From: Crossiella equi
GTDB lineage: Bacteria > Actinomycetota > Actinomycetes > Mycobacteriales > Pseudonocardiaceae
Direction: 5' to 3'
Assembly: GCF_017876755.1 (NCBI RefSeq)
Contig: NZ_JAGIOO010000001.1
Location: 8,727,786 to 8,791,785, forward strand
DNA: 64,000 nt
Shown: positions 1-7,611 of the stretch, one piece after another
Numbering within the stretch: the stretch's first letter is position 1
How the letters are laid out: every line of letters starts with the position of its first letter
Program-made: the position numbers and the translations under genes
Notes under the pieces: model-generated
The model's input: the letters and a program-made list of their open reading frames with translations, nothing else
Database searches by the model: none
Told to the model about the DNA's origin: nothing

Positions 1-364
1 GGCCGCGCCGGGTCAGGCGCTTGACCCGGGCCGGGCCGGTGACGAGCAGGCTCACCTGAAGCGCCCGACGCCAGGCCGGGGAGTCGGCGAGGCTGGGCAG
101 GGACCAGCCGTCCGTGCCGATCTCAGCGGCCCGGAACCGCTGGAAGTACCGGCCTCCGAGCTGCTGGGAGGTCACGCGGTGGCGGGCCACCAGGTCGATG
201 ACCCGGCCTGCCCAGGTGCGGGAGGTGGCGTCCAGGCGCAGCGGGTCCAGGCTTTCCCAGACCGAGAGGACGTCCCGGATCACCAGCGCTCCCAACGAAC
301 TCTGATCACGGCGGTACTGCTGGGTCAGCCGGGCTGCTTCCGATGCCGTTGCCACTGAACGCAT
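1..364 (-). CDS. VG15-like phage minor head protein, N-terminal part (runs off left edge)
   Basis: The first 121 residues of a leftward ORF are visible; the 3' end lies beyond base 1. The ATG at 364-362 lies inside the portal gene, so the two overlap by 59 bases. Visible sequence is alpha-helical, with the stretch LVARHRVTSQQLGGRYFQRF near residues 55-74. This resembles the start of actinophage VG15-type proteins, which follow the portal gene and are often linked to MuF-like head or capsid-maturation domains. The position right after portal is the main support. A GTG five residues... further in (reading VATASEAARL) is an alternative start. Family assignment is from recognition of pattern and synteny only. 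Confidence 0.5.
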   Translation of the reverse strand, partial: MRSVATASEAARLTQQYRRDQSSLGALVIRDVLSVWESLDPLRLDATSRTWAGRVIDLVARHRVTSQQLGGRYFQRFRAAEIGTDGWSLPSLADSPAWRRALQVSLLVTGPARVKRLTRRG

Positions 365-1688
365 TCCCTCCCTCCGCCGGGCCTTCGGTGTGGCGGGTCA
401 GGGTCTCGGCCAGCAGCGCGTGACCGTCCAGGCTGGCGGGCATCTGCGACCACCGCGCGATGTCGGTTTCGGTGACCCCGGGCAGGCGCTCCCACGCGGC
501 GCGGGGCGGGACCTCCATGAGGGAGACCGCCTTGCCCCAGGCGTCCATGACCGCAGCCAGCGACCGGGTTTGCGTGTCTCGCCAACGGATCTCACCGGAC
601 AGATCCGACCAGCCGTCCAGGTCTTGATCTGCCAGGGCGGCCAGGCGGTGCACCTGCTTCCAGGACTCGCCGTAGCTGGTGCGGCGTTCCCCCGCGCGGC
701 GCTGCAACCCGGCCTCGGCCGCGTCCAGTGCATCGGCGGCGAGGTTGGCCAGGCCCCCGTGCAGGGAGTGCGGAGGGGTCTGGGTGAGCGCGCTCATGTG
801 CCGCAGGATCTGTTCCAGGGCATCGATGTAGCCGCGCAGCTCGGTGGAGTCGAAGCTCCCGAAACGCGTGTCCGGGCTGTCGGAGTGCAGCAGCCGGTCC
901 GGCCCGATCGCGGGTTCGTCGTCCTCGTCCAGCTCCAAGCCGGATGCCCAGCGCTGTCGGTGCGCGCCGTGCTCGGCGCTCTGCATCAACAGAAAGGCGT
1001 GGTAGTTGAACCTGTCCTGCATGGGAATCACCGGCTCGACCACGCCCGGGGAGTCCTCGTCCAAGTCGTCTTCGTCCAGGAACCGCACCACCGGGCACAC
1101 GCCCATGCCGTGGTTCTGGTGGGACAGGTAGGTCAGGCCAGTGCTGTCCTCGGCCAGGTCGTAGACGGCCTGATCATCCAGCAGCCGCAGCATGGTCCGG
1201 GGTCCCTGAGGGGTCCAGGACACCGAGCGGGCCAGCGCGTAGACCGGCCACTCATCGCCCGGGTCGGCGTAGACGGCGGTCAGCCTGCGCGGGGAGTAGC
1301 CCCGGATCACCGGCGAGGGCCGCCCCGGCAGGACCATGACGAAGCTGTTCCCGTACTTCAGGGCGGCCCTGTGCACGGCGGCCTGGTGGCGCTCCATGCC
1401 CGCCCCGCGCCAGCGCGCCAGCGCGGCCGTGACCACCTCCTCGGGGGCCTGCGAGCGGTAGCCGGTCACCACCAGGTTCTGCGACAGGATCTGCACCAGC
1501 AGGCGGCAGAAGTTCGTGCGGCTGCGGCGCAGGGTCCACAGGTAGGCCGCACGCGCGTGCCGGGGCGCGAACGGAAGATCATGGTCCCCGGTGACGTAGC
1601 GGTGCACCCGGATGTTGCGTTCCTGATCGGGCCACCGCTCCATGACCCGTGCGGCCACATCCACCGCGTCCCGCTGGCTCAACGGCAC
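306..1688 (-). CDS. Phage portal protein (SPP1 gp6-like)
   Basis: A 460-residue protein forming the DNA entry/exit ring of the capsid vertex. The N-terminal third (LLVQILSQNLVVTGYRS, then KYGNSFVMVLPG) follows the usual actinophage portal pattern of a helical clip region and a beta-rich wing. A long helical stem region covers the middle (QDRFNYHAFLLMQSAEHGAHRQ) and the C-terminus is Gly/Ser-rich. Length fits the family (about 450-500). The GTG start follows a strong GGGAGGTGG ribosome site. It lies 28 bases after the large terminase in the standard TerS-TerL-portal order, all leftward, so it belongs to the late packaging operon of the prophage. Confidence 0.88.
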   Translation of the reverse strand: MPLSQRDAVDVAARVMERWPDQERNIRVHRYVTGDHDLPFAPRHARAAYLWTLRRSRTNFCRLLVQILSQNLVVTGYRSQAPEEVVTAALARWRGAGMERHQAAVHRAALKYGNSFVMVLPGRPSPVIRGYSPRRLTAVYADPGDEWPVYALARSVSWTPQGPRTMLRLLDDQAVYDLAEDSTGLTYLSHQNHGMGVCPVVRFLDEDDLDEDSPGVVEPVIPMQDRFNYHAFLLMQSAEHGAHRQRWASGLELDEDDEPAIGPDRLLHSDSPDTRFGSFDSTELRGYIDALEQILRHMSALTQTPPHSLHGGLANLAADALDAAEAGLQRRAGERRTSYGESWKQVHRLAALADQDLDGWSDLSGEIRWRDTQTRSLAAVMDAWGKAVSLMEVPPRAAWERLPGVTETDIARWSQMPASLDGHALLAETLTRHTEGPAEGGNAFSGNGIGSSPADPAVPP

Positions 1689-1716
1689 GGGACCACCTCC
1701 CGTATCCGTTGCTGTG

Positions 1717-3393
1717 TCAGTGGAAGACGCGGAGCTTGCCGCGCTTGCGCCGCTTGCGCTTGGCCCACTCCGGGGAGGCCAGCACCAGGCGGCGGACGTG
1801 CCGCGCGCCGATCAGGCACACGGCAAGGTCGATCTTATCGGGGGACTCAGCGGACTCCTTGCCGATGAGCAGCCCGTGCCGTCCCGGCCTGCGGCGTGCG
1901 TTGAGCATGTGCCGGGTCAGGCGCTCATCACCGTTGTGGGTCAAGGACTTCTCGCGGACATCGGTCAGCAGGCGCTTGACCGCAGGCGCGAACTCCGCGC
2001 TGCGGGCGCGCATGTCGAAGGCCACCGCGTGCCGGTAGCGGCCGTGGGTCGCGGGGATCAGCAGCCTGTCCCCGAACTCGGTAGCCCAGGTGTCCACGTA
2101 GGACTGAAACTCCGCGACGTCGGCGAAGAAGGCCACCACGTCGTAGTCCTCGAAGGCGTTGCGCACGGCGAGATCGGCCTCCGCCTTGTCCACCCTCCAG
2201 TCCTTGCCCTGCGGACCGGTGGGCTTTTCCTGGCAGTGCAGGACGATCGGGTGGCCGTCGGAGAGGCGTACCGCGATCAGGCCGGTAGCGTCGTCGGAGG
2301 TGCTGCCATCGAAGAACATGACCACCGTCTCGCCCGGGGCGACGTCCGGGCGCTCGGAATCGGCGCAGGCTGCCCACTCCGCCCCGGTGAGGTACGCCTT
2401 CGCGGCGGCACCACGGCGGTTGAAGAAGTAGCGTTCGGACTCCTCGGTGGACTTGGTGATGTCCCAGAACTCGGCATCCACGATGCCGGGCAGGTCCATC
2501 CAGGCCGCAGCCGGTCCGTAGACCTCGGTGAGCGCGGCCACCATCTCATCCATGTCGGTCATGTCCACAGTGGCCGGTGCTTCACGGTGGTCCCACAGCA
2601 GCCGGGCCGAGCGGGTCCGTCCCTCGCGGATGGCCTTGGCCTGCTTGTCCACTGCTTCCAGGGTGGAGTTCTGGCCGACCTGGTACATGGTCGAGGTCAT
2701 CAACGCCCACGGCTCAGCGGCCTTGCGCTTGCGCAGGTTCCGGTCCACCGTGGTGAACATCCTCCGCAGCTCCGGGATCACGTAGAGGTGCGGCTCATCG
2801 AAGACGACCATGGATTCTTTTCCGCCGTCCTTACTGGCGCTGGACGCGGTGGAGGGGACGATCTCCCCGCCGCCCGGGATCAGAATCCGTGTCAGGCCAA
2901 CAGAACCCGAGGGCATGCCCTCGCCGAGCCTGCCCTCGGACAGGTTGTAGTGCACGTTGTCGTAGGTGTTTCCCGACTGCGACTCTTCCGTTGCCATGCA
3001 ACGGATGTAGGGGTAGGTGACCGGTGCGCCCATCGGCTCTCCGGGTGCGTAGACGTAGGTGAAGTCCCGCCACTGGTAGACCTCGCCACCGCTGGCCCAG
3101 CCGGTGAACCGGCAGGGGCCGAAGGCTTCCAGCAGGACGAACGCGCCCGCCAGCTCCGATTTCGCGCGGCCCTTCGCGCGCACCAGGGCGGCCCGGGTGT
3201 AGAGCCGCCGCCCGGCCGCGGACAGGGCGTAGGCGTCGACCATGAAGGCGGCGAACTCGTCGTCCATGGCCATGGGCTCGCCCTGGATGTCCCCGGGGCC
3301 GTGGACGGTGAAGTGCTCCACCCAGGCCGCACCCAGCCAACCGAGGCTGCGGGCGCGGTCGTGGCCCGGGGCGGTGACCAGCTCACGGGGCAC
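1717..3393 (-). CDS. Phage terminase large subunit
   Basis: A 558-residue packaging motor: ATPase plus nuclease that translocates and cuts phage DNA at the portal. A Walker A-like loop is at about residues 73-84 (RAKGRAKSELAG), where Arg-Ala replaces the commoner Gly-Lys arrangement. Walker B is MVVFDEPH near 195-202. RNase H-like nuclease acidic residues are in FFDGSTSDD, AFFAD and DKIDLAVC in the C-terminal half. It overlaps the upstream small subunit by 11 bases, so the two are probably translationally coupled, and the GTG start sits inside that overlap. The C-terminus is very basic (KRKRRKRGKLR), as expected for a DNA-handling protein. Confidence 0.92.
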   Translation of the reverse strand: MPRELVTAPGHDRARSLGWLGAAWVEHFTVHGPGDIQGEPMAMDDEFAAFMVDAYALSAAGRRLYTRAALVRAKGRAKSELAGAFVLLEAFGPCRFTGWASGGEVYQWRDFTYVYAPGEPMGAPVTYPYIRCMATEESQSGNTYDNVHYNLSEGRLGEGMPSGSVGLTRILIPGGGEIVPSTASSASKDGGKESMVVFDEPHLYVIPELRRMFTTVDRNLRKRKAAEPWALMTSTMYQVGQNSTLEAVDKQAKAIREGRTRSARLLWDHREAPATVDMTDMDEMVAALTEVYGPAAAWMDLPGIVDAEFWDITKSTEESERYFFNRRGAAAKAYLTGAEWAACADSERPDVAPGETVVMFFDGSTSDDATGLIAVRLSDGHPIVLHCQEKPTGPQGKDWRVDKAEADLAVRNAFEDYDVVAFFADVAEFQSYVDTWATEFGDRLLIPATHGRYRHAVAFDMRARSAEFAPAVKRLLTDVREKSLTHNGDERLTRHMLNARRRPGRHGLLIGKESAESPDKIDLAVCLIGARHVRRLVLASPEWAKRKRRKRGKLRVFH

Positions 3394-3820
3394 CGCCGAG
3401 CCTCCGGCGTCGGTCGTCCAGCCGGGACACGGTGGCCGCGTCCGGGCCGCTGCTCTGCGGCGCGTCCTCGGTGGCGTACCGGATGCGCAGCTTCAAGCGG
3501 TCCTCATAGGAAACGCCGAGCTTGCCGTACCGCAACCGCAGCTCCGGGGCCATCTTGGTGTTACCGCGCCAGTAATCCTCAACCAGCACAACGGTTTCCA
3601 CCGCGAACATCCAGTCAGACTCAGTCCACAGGCGGCAGTGCGGCATGCGCCGGATCGACTCCCACCACTCCAGAGTCCTGGGGTGCCAAGGGTTCTCGTC
3701 GTTCTCGGGCAGGTCCGGCGACGGCCCGGGGTACGGGGTGGCCTCCACCTCGACCCAGTTGTACGCCTTGGGGTTGCGGTTGCGCGGGTTGTCCGAGGGA
3801 GGCCGTCCGGTCAGTGCCAC
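3383..3820 (-). CDS. Phage terminase small subunit
   Basis: A 145-residue protein directly upstream of, and overlapping, the large terminase. It is proline-rich at the N-terminus (GRPPSDNPRNRNPKAYNW), followed by helices containing WESIRRMPHC and WTESDWMFAVETVVLVEDYW, and a basic C-terminus. This is the layout of actinophage small terminases that recognise the packaging site. GTG start follows GAGGGGGTG. The role is known for the family; the match here rests on synteny and overall pattern rather than on a catalytic motif. Confidence 0.8.
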   Translation of the reverse strand: MALTGRPPSDNPRNRNPKAYNWVEVEATPYPGPSPDLPENDENPWHPRTLEWWESIRRMPHCRLWTESDWMFAVETVVLVEDYWRGNTKMAPELRLRYGKLGVSYEDRLKLRIRYATEDAPQSSGPDAATVSRLDDRRRRLGGAP

Positions 3821-3839
3821 TACGCACCCCCTCGTCCGG

Positions 3840-4610
3840 TCAGTGGTCGGGCTTGGGGTAGGGCTTGGCCAGGTGCGCGATCCTGCGCCGCATCGTCTTG
3901 GTCAAGGGCAGGACGTACCGGTGCTTGAGCGAGGCAACCTTGAGGTGCTGCACCTCGGGGTCGATCGTGCGGCGAACGAAGTCCTCGGCCTTCTCCCCTG
4001 CGGGGCGGTTCACGGCCATGTGCCGCAGCGTCCGGCCGTGCACCACGCGCCCGCCGGTCAGCCGGTAGTAGCTGTTGTACGGCGAGGTCAGCCCGGTGTA
4101 GATCCAGTTCCCGGCCTGGTAGATCCCGCCGTGGTGGCCGTGCGCGGTGTCGGCATAGGAGACCACGGCCAGCAGGCCGGGGCAGGCCGCGCGGAGCTGG
4201 CGCAGCGCGGCGGCCACAATGCGTGTCACGGGCTGTTCGTGCTCCCGCAGGGCAATCCGGGTCAGCTCCACGCACTGAGCCTGTGAGAGGCCGTAAGGGC
4301 TCCCGATGTTGTTCGTGGCTCCCCGGCCCACCACCACGGCCCCGACGAACACGCCCCACTCCCACACGCCGAAGCAGGCGTTTTTGCCAGCGGCGGGCAT
4401 TCGCTGGCTGTAGTGCCAGTGCCGGACCGCGTGCTGCGCGGCCGAGACGTGGCAGGGGGCCACCAGCAGCGGCACCGTGGGATCAGCCTGGATCGCGTCG
4501 ACCTGGTGGAGCGTCGGCAGGCCGGGAGCGCTGGCGGGGGACCCAGGTGATGCGGTCCAGGTCGGGCAGGGAGTCGGCCGTGGTGGGCCGGAAGTCGGGG
4601 AGTTCGCCAC
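3840..4610 (-). CDS. Mom-like DNA hypermodification protein
   Basis: The conserved core, about the last 210 residues, has the Mom signature: HWHYSQRMPAAGK, then FGVWEWGVFVGAVVVGRGA, ELTRIALREH, LLAVVSYADTAHGHHGGIY and YQAGNWIYTG. Mom of phage Mu has a GNAT-like fold and converts adenine in DNA to a carbamoylmethyl-type derivative, protecting phage DNA from restriction. The start is uncertain. GTG at 4610 follows GGAGGAAGGGGGG and gives 256 residues with a Pro-rich N-terminus; GTG at 4475 would give 211 residues and begin at the core. Another reading frame ending at 4483 also looks protein-like, so a frameshift at the N-terminus is possible. It lies between HNH and terminase, an unusual place next to the packaging genes. 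Confidence 0.78.
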   Translation of the reverse strand: MANSPTSGPPRPTPCPTWTASPGSPASAPGLPTLHQVDAIQADPTVPLLVAPCHVSAAQHAVRHWHYSQRMPAAGKNACFGVWEWGVFVGAVVVGRGATNNIGSPYGLSQAQCVELTRIALREHEQPVTRIVAAALRQLRAACPGLLAVVSYADTAHGHHGGIYQAGNWIYTGLTSPYNSYYRLTGGRVVHGRTLRHMAVNRPAGEKAEDFVRRTIDPEVQHLKVASLKHRYVLPLTKTMRRRIAHLAKPYPKPDH

Positions 4611-5015
4611 TGCGGCCCCCCTTCCTCCGTGCGCGGGGCGGGGTGGGAAACAGCGGCGGCGTGGTCGTGGTGGTCTCCGTGCTGGTGGGGGTGGCCGGGC
4701 GGGATCTCGGAGGGCATGTCCGCCCTGGTGGGTCCGGCCCGCCTCCGGCCGGCCGGACCCACCAGGGCGGGAAGCAGGCGTGCCCGCGGTCATCGACCTG
4801 GGGCGGGTGGGGCCGCCCGGTGATGGCGCCGCTGCAACCGCGGCCGGGCGGTCGGGGTGCTGGACGTCGGCCAGGACGACCACCCCGGGGGCATCGTGCT
4901 GGCGCGGCCGAGAGGCCGGGGCCGGGAGCTGGGAGTTTCGTACACGCCGCGAGGCGCTATGACAGACCGGTAGGGCTGGTCAGGGGCACGGGGTCACCCC
5001 CCACCCCTGCCTGGT
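4611..5015. other. 405-base gap with no confident gene
   Basis: Several frames on both strands are open here because of the high GC content. A rightward frame ending at the TAG near 4972 and a leftward extension of the Mom frame each look partly coding, but neither has a good start and ribosome site. The only clear structure is the 20-bp perfect hairpin at 4720-4770. Confidence 0.5.
4720..4770. terminator. 20-bp perfect inverted repeat, terminator-like
   Basis: Arms at 4720-4739 and 4751-4770 are perfectly complementary, with an 11-base loop. It is GC-only in character and has no T-tract, so it could be a terminator, an RNA-processing stem or a protein-binding site ahead of the Mom and terminase genes. 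Confidence 0.55.
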
Positions 5016-5249
5016 TCAGCCCGTCCGGCGCGGCCTGGTGCCCTTGCCGCCGCTCACCGGCTGTGACTGATCCGGGGCCGGATCGGCGTTGTCGGCGGGC
5101 AGCTCGTTCCCGGCCTGGCTGGGTTCGTCGTCCTGGTGCTCACGCACAGCGAACCCGGAGGCCAGCAGCCACTCAGCCGATGCCGGGTCGCGCTCGACCA
5201 CGGTCCCGGCCTGGTGGCCGCCAAGGTCGCGGAGCAGACGGATACGCAT
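5016..5249 (-). CDS. Small conserved phage protein, function unknown
   Basis: 77 residues, beginning MRIRLLRDLGGHQAGTVVER with a short beta-rich domain (about residues 1-38) and an acidic, proline-rich disordered tail. Small proteins of this shape are common beside HNH and packaging genes in actinophages; some are annotated as DUF7302-like, but I cannot confirm that family. It starts 6 bases after the HNH stop in the same direction, so they are likely co-transcribed and coupled. No enzymatic motif is visible. Confidence 0.6.
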   Translation of the reverse strand: MRIRLLRDLGGHQAGTVVERDPASAEWLLASGFAVREHQDDEPSQAGNELPADNADPAPDQSQPVSGGKGTRPRRTG

Positions 5250-5255
5250 CGGGGG

Positions 5256-5546
5256 TTACCTCTCGATCAGGCCGGGGTGCGGCCGAGTGGGACGGGTGGC
5301 GGAGACGCGGGCAGCCGCCGACGCGCGGCCACCCTCTGCGCCGCTCTTGGACAGGTGGCAGGTGCGGCACAGCCCGCGCAGGTTGGAGTCCGAGTGGTCG
5401 TCCCCGGGCACGATGTGGTCCACCTCAGCGGAGGGCACGCGCCAGCAGGCCACGCACACAGGATCGCGGCGCAGGATGCGCGCGCGGATGCGCGGCCAGG
5501 CCGGGGGCAGACGAGACGAACGAGTGCTTCCGGTCCAGGCAGGCAT
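5256..5546 (-). CDS. HNH endonuclease
   Basis: 95 residues. The HNH/zinc core is CVACWRVPSAEVDHIVPGDDHSDSN (seen as CxxC, DHIVPG, SNLRGLC, CRTCHLSK); the two CxxC pairs should bind zinc and DHI supplies the catalytic His. Phage HNH proteins placed next to terminase assist cleavage during packaging in several phages, and the location here fits. The start is uncertain; a shorter version beginning near RIRARILRRDPVC is possible. It heads the leftward late block that runs into Mom and terminase. Confidence 0.85.
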   Translation of the reverse strand: MPAWTGSTRSSRLPPAWPRIRARILRRDPVCVACWRVPSAEVDHIVPGDDHSDSNLRGLCRTCHLSKSGAEGGRASAAARVSATRPTRPHPGLIER

Positions 5547-5583
5547 GCATCACCGCCCGCCTGACCGTGCCTAAGCTGGACGG

Positions 5584-5838
5584 ATGACTGAGCCGCTAGA
5601 GCCGCTGTACACGGGGGACCGTGCGCCGTTTGTGCGCGAACTCAGCGCGGGGTTGGTCGACCTGGCCGCCGATGACAGCGCGGCCTGCATCCGGTGTGGG
5701 GCGCAGGCGCTGCTGTACGCGCTGGACGTCGACCAATTCCAGTGGTTCACCTGCCTGGCCTGCCACGGCTACGTCATGGCTGAACTGCTGCGCGGAGGCC
5801 GGGACGGCCAACGCCCACCGCTTCCGCCGCTGGCGTAG
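5584..5838 (+). CDS. Small Cys-pair protein, antisense to the phage late block
   Basis: 84 residues and the only rightward gene within the leftward phage block. It contains CIRC at about residues 36-39 and CLAC at about 58-61, a zinc-ribbon-like pair of CxxC knuckles, and no other recognisable domain. A TAAGCT element lies 7 bases before the ATG with no Shine-Dalgarno, which suggests a leaderless mRNA, common in actinomycetes; this is inference. It is followed within 10 bases by a strong terminator. Function unknown. Confidence 0.6.
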   Translation: MTEPLEPLYTGDRAPFVRELSAGLVDLAADDSAACIRCGAQALLYALDVDQFQWFTCLACHGYVMAELLRGGRDGQRPPLPPLA

Positions 5839-5847
5839 CGGACAGCG

Positions 5848-5887
5848 AAAAGCCCCGGCACCAGGGGGGAGAGGTGCCGGGGCTTTT
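5848..5887. terminator. Bidirectional intrinsic terminator
   Basis: A 15-bp stem (AAAAGCCCCGGCACC and its complement) with a 10-base loop, flanked by A-run and T-run so that it works on both strands. It separates the rightward 84-aa gene from the leftward HTH gene ending at 5968. Confidence 0.85.
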
Positions 5888-5967
5888 GCTTCGAGCCGGT
5901 CCGCCAGGGGGGTAGACGTGACCGACAGTTACAACCTAAGCGTTCGGTGCAGGTCAGCGCAACCCGG

Positions 5968-6606
5968 TTACTCGGGCGGCTGCTGCTCCCGGTAACGGGC
6001 GGCGTGCTTGAGCACGGTCGAGTAGGCCAGGCCGGTGCGCCGCCCGATCTCGGCGTAGCTCAGCTCCTCGCCGTTGGCCTCGGCCTCGGCCAGCAGCCCG
6101 GCCACCACCTCGGCCGCCTCCCGCTGCGGCACGGCATCGGCAGAGCCGCGCGGCCTGCCCCCGCGTGGCGCTGAGGCGCGTTCCTGGCGTAGCTGGCGGT
6201 GCGCCTGGATGGTGGAGCGCTTCCAGTGCTCCGTACCGCACACGACCGCGTCAGCGGCAGGAAGCAGGCGCGTGGGCTTCCCGGAGTCGGCTTCCCGGTC
6301 CTTCTTGGCGTAGGTGTTCCACGTGACCCTGGTGATGCCCAGCAGCTCCGCTGACTCCCTGGCGTCCAACAGGTCGGCGGGGTCCTCTTCGGACGGCAGA
6401 GCCGGGACCGGTTCACCGGCCACGTAGGCGCGCACCTGGTCCCGATCCCACAGGCGCGGGTGCCCCTTGCTGGGTGTGCCCGTGGTCAGGGTCGGCGGGT
6501 GACCAGGCTCCTCCCACGGCTGCTGACGCTTGAGCTGGTGGACGCTGCGGCCGTAGACCTCGGCCAGCCCGTCCAGGTCCACCGCTGTGCGGCCTGCGGG
6601 AATCAC
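5968..6606 (-). CDS. Phage helix-turn-helix DNA-binding protein
   Basis: 212 residues when started at the GTG at 6606, which follows AGGGAGG; the longer open frame upstream runs through a terminator hairpin and is not credible. Two helix-turn-helix candidates are visible: a MerR/excisionase-like one (SAELLGITRVTWNTYAKKD) near the middle and a C-terminal one (YAEIGRRTGLAYSTVLKH). A further N-terminal segment (LAEVYGRSVHQLKR) also looks HTH-like. Such multi-HTH proteins in actinophages are usually regulators or terminase-associated DNA-binding proteins. The target is unknown. Confidence 0.7.
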   Translation of the reverse strand: MIPAGRTAVDLDGLAEVYGRSVHQLKRQQPWEEPGHPPTLTTGTPSKGHPRLWDRDQVRAYVAGEPVPALPSEEDPADLLDARESAELLGITRVTWNTYAKKDREADSGKPTRLLPAADAVVCGTEHWKRSTIQAHRQLRQERASAPRGGRPRGSADAVPQREAAEVVAGLLAEAEANGEELSYAEIGRRTGLAYSTVLKHAARYREQQPPE

Positions 6607-6644
6607 GGTCCTGCCTCCCTGATGCGTTGGTGGTGCTGGGAATG

Positions 6645-6684
6645 CCGGTGCCCCGGCTCCCTGGGAGGGGAGCCGGGGCACCGG
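6645..6684. terminator. 17-bp hairpin after DUF2786-like gene 1
   Basis: Perfect 17-bp stem (6645-6661 with 6668-6684) and a 6-base loop, directly after the stop at 6690 on the minus strand. Its arm sequence is nearly the same as that of the hairpin at 7570-7605. Confidence 0.75.
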
Positions 6685-6689
6685 GTCTG

Positions 6690-7445
6690 TCAGTCGCGCA
6701 CCGCGCGCCGGACGTCGGGGATGTTCACCCCTTCGCGGGGGACGTAGGCGGTCATGCGACCGGCCAGCCACCCGGCCTCTTGCAGCTTGATGCCCTTGTC
6801 CATGTGCAGGACCGGGAACATCTCGGCGAACTTCTCCTCAACCCGGGTCAACTCGGCCTGCTGGATCGCGGCCACGGCCTCGGAGTCGGTGAAGTTCTCC
6901 CGGATCTCCTTGTGCAGCTTGCGAACCAGGTAGGCCACGCCGTGCCCGAACCCGCCGATGTAGGCGCGGCGGAAGTCGCGCCGCGCGCTGTTGCTCCGGC
7001 CGTCCGGGTGGTTCTGCATGGCCGCGTTCATGACCTGGACGGCCAGGACGTCCACCAGGGCAACGATCTCCGGGAGCATCAGGGCCAGCGCCTTACGGGC
7101 CGAGACGGTGCCCACGATCAGCACCACGCGGGGCCGGTCCTTGTCCTTGTTGAACATGTTGTTGCTGGTGGCCACCTTGCAGCCGAAGGACTCGGCGATG
7201 GACGCGACCAGCTCGGCGCGCGCCTTGCCGTCGTAGCCGCGTTCGTCGATCTCGAACCGCAGCACGTTGACGGCCTCACCCTTGCGGCCGGTGGTGTGGC
7301 GGTCGATCGCGGTGCCCAGCACCTCCACCAGCAGTCCGCGCAGGGAGTTGATCACGATCTCTCGCGCGGACTTGCCCTTGTCGGCGGTGGCCTCGGCGCG
7401 GATGGCTTCCAGCACCAGCACGATGGTTTCCTTGAAGGTATCCAT
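6690..7445 (-). CDS. DUF2786-like phage protein, paralog 1
   Basis: 251 residues from the ATG at 7445, which follows AAGGGAAAGAG in the conserved leader. The long version starting at 7541 is a translation of the promoter/leader and is rejected. It shares three blocks with the next two genes: GCKVATSNN followed by VVLIVG; a helical segment MLPEIVALVDV; and RRAYIGGFGHGVAYLV then FAEMFPVLHM. This pattern (short Cys-containing strand, VxG strand, then R..Y..GF helix) resembles DUF2786/DUF7168 proteins, which are frequent in phages and of unknown function. It has its own promoter and its own terminator. Confidence 0.75.
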   Translation of the reverse strand: MDTFKETIVLVLEAIRAEATADKGKSAREIVINSLRGLLVEVLGTAIDRHTTGRKGEAVNVLRFEIDERGYDGKARAELVASIAESFGCKVATSNNMFNKDKDRPRVVLIVGTVSARKALALMLPEIVALVDVLAVQVMNAAMQNHPDGRSNSARRDFRRAYIGGFGHGVAYLVRKLHKEIRENFTDSEAVAAIQQAELTRVEEKFAEMFPVLHMDKGIKLQEAGWLAGRMTAYVPREGVNIPDVRRAVRD

Positions 7446-7448
7446 GGT

Positions 7449-7547
7449 CTCTTTCCCTTGTCTCGTAGAGGGTTTCGGTTGCCGGGTCCGGGTTCCTAGT
7501 CCGTGCCCAACAACAAGAACTATACAACCAGTAGCGTGCACTGTCGA
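7449..7547 (-). promoter_or_regulatory. Promoter and conserved leader, copy 1
   Basis: On the minus strand there is a -35 TCGACA (7547-7542), a 17-base spacer and a -10 TATAGT (7524-7519), followed by a leader of about 70 bases ending AAGGGAAAGAG just before the ATG. The 80-base block 7451-7530 is repeated almost exactly at 8401-8480 and 9361-9440. Confidence 0.8.
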
Positions 7548-7569
7548 GTGGATGTGGTCCGCCCCACAG

Positions 7570-7605
7570 CCGGTGCCCCGGCTCTGCGGAGAGCCGGGGC
7601 ACCGG
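7570..7605. terminator. 16-bp hairpin after DUF2786-like gene 2
   Basis: Perfect 16-bp stem (7570-7585 with 7590-7605) and a 4-base loop GCGG, immediately after the stop at 7612 and before the -35 of the next unit. The arms share most of their sequence with 6645-6684. Confidence 0.75.
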
Positions 7606-7611
7606 GTCAGG

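Noticed and set aside
4477-4962. 161-residue rightward ORF opposite the Mom gene
   Set aside because: Runs through the palindrome at 4720-4770 and antisense to Mom; Gly/Arg-rich with no start signal. A short rightward segment near 4855-4972 looks better, but has no start.
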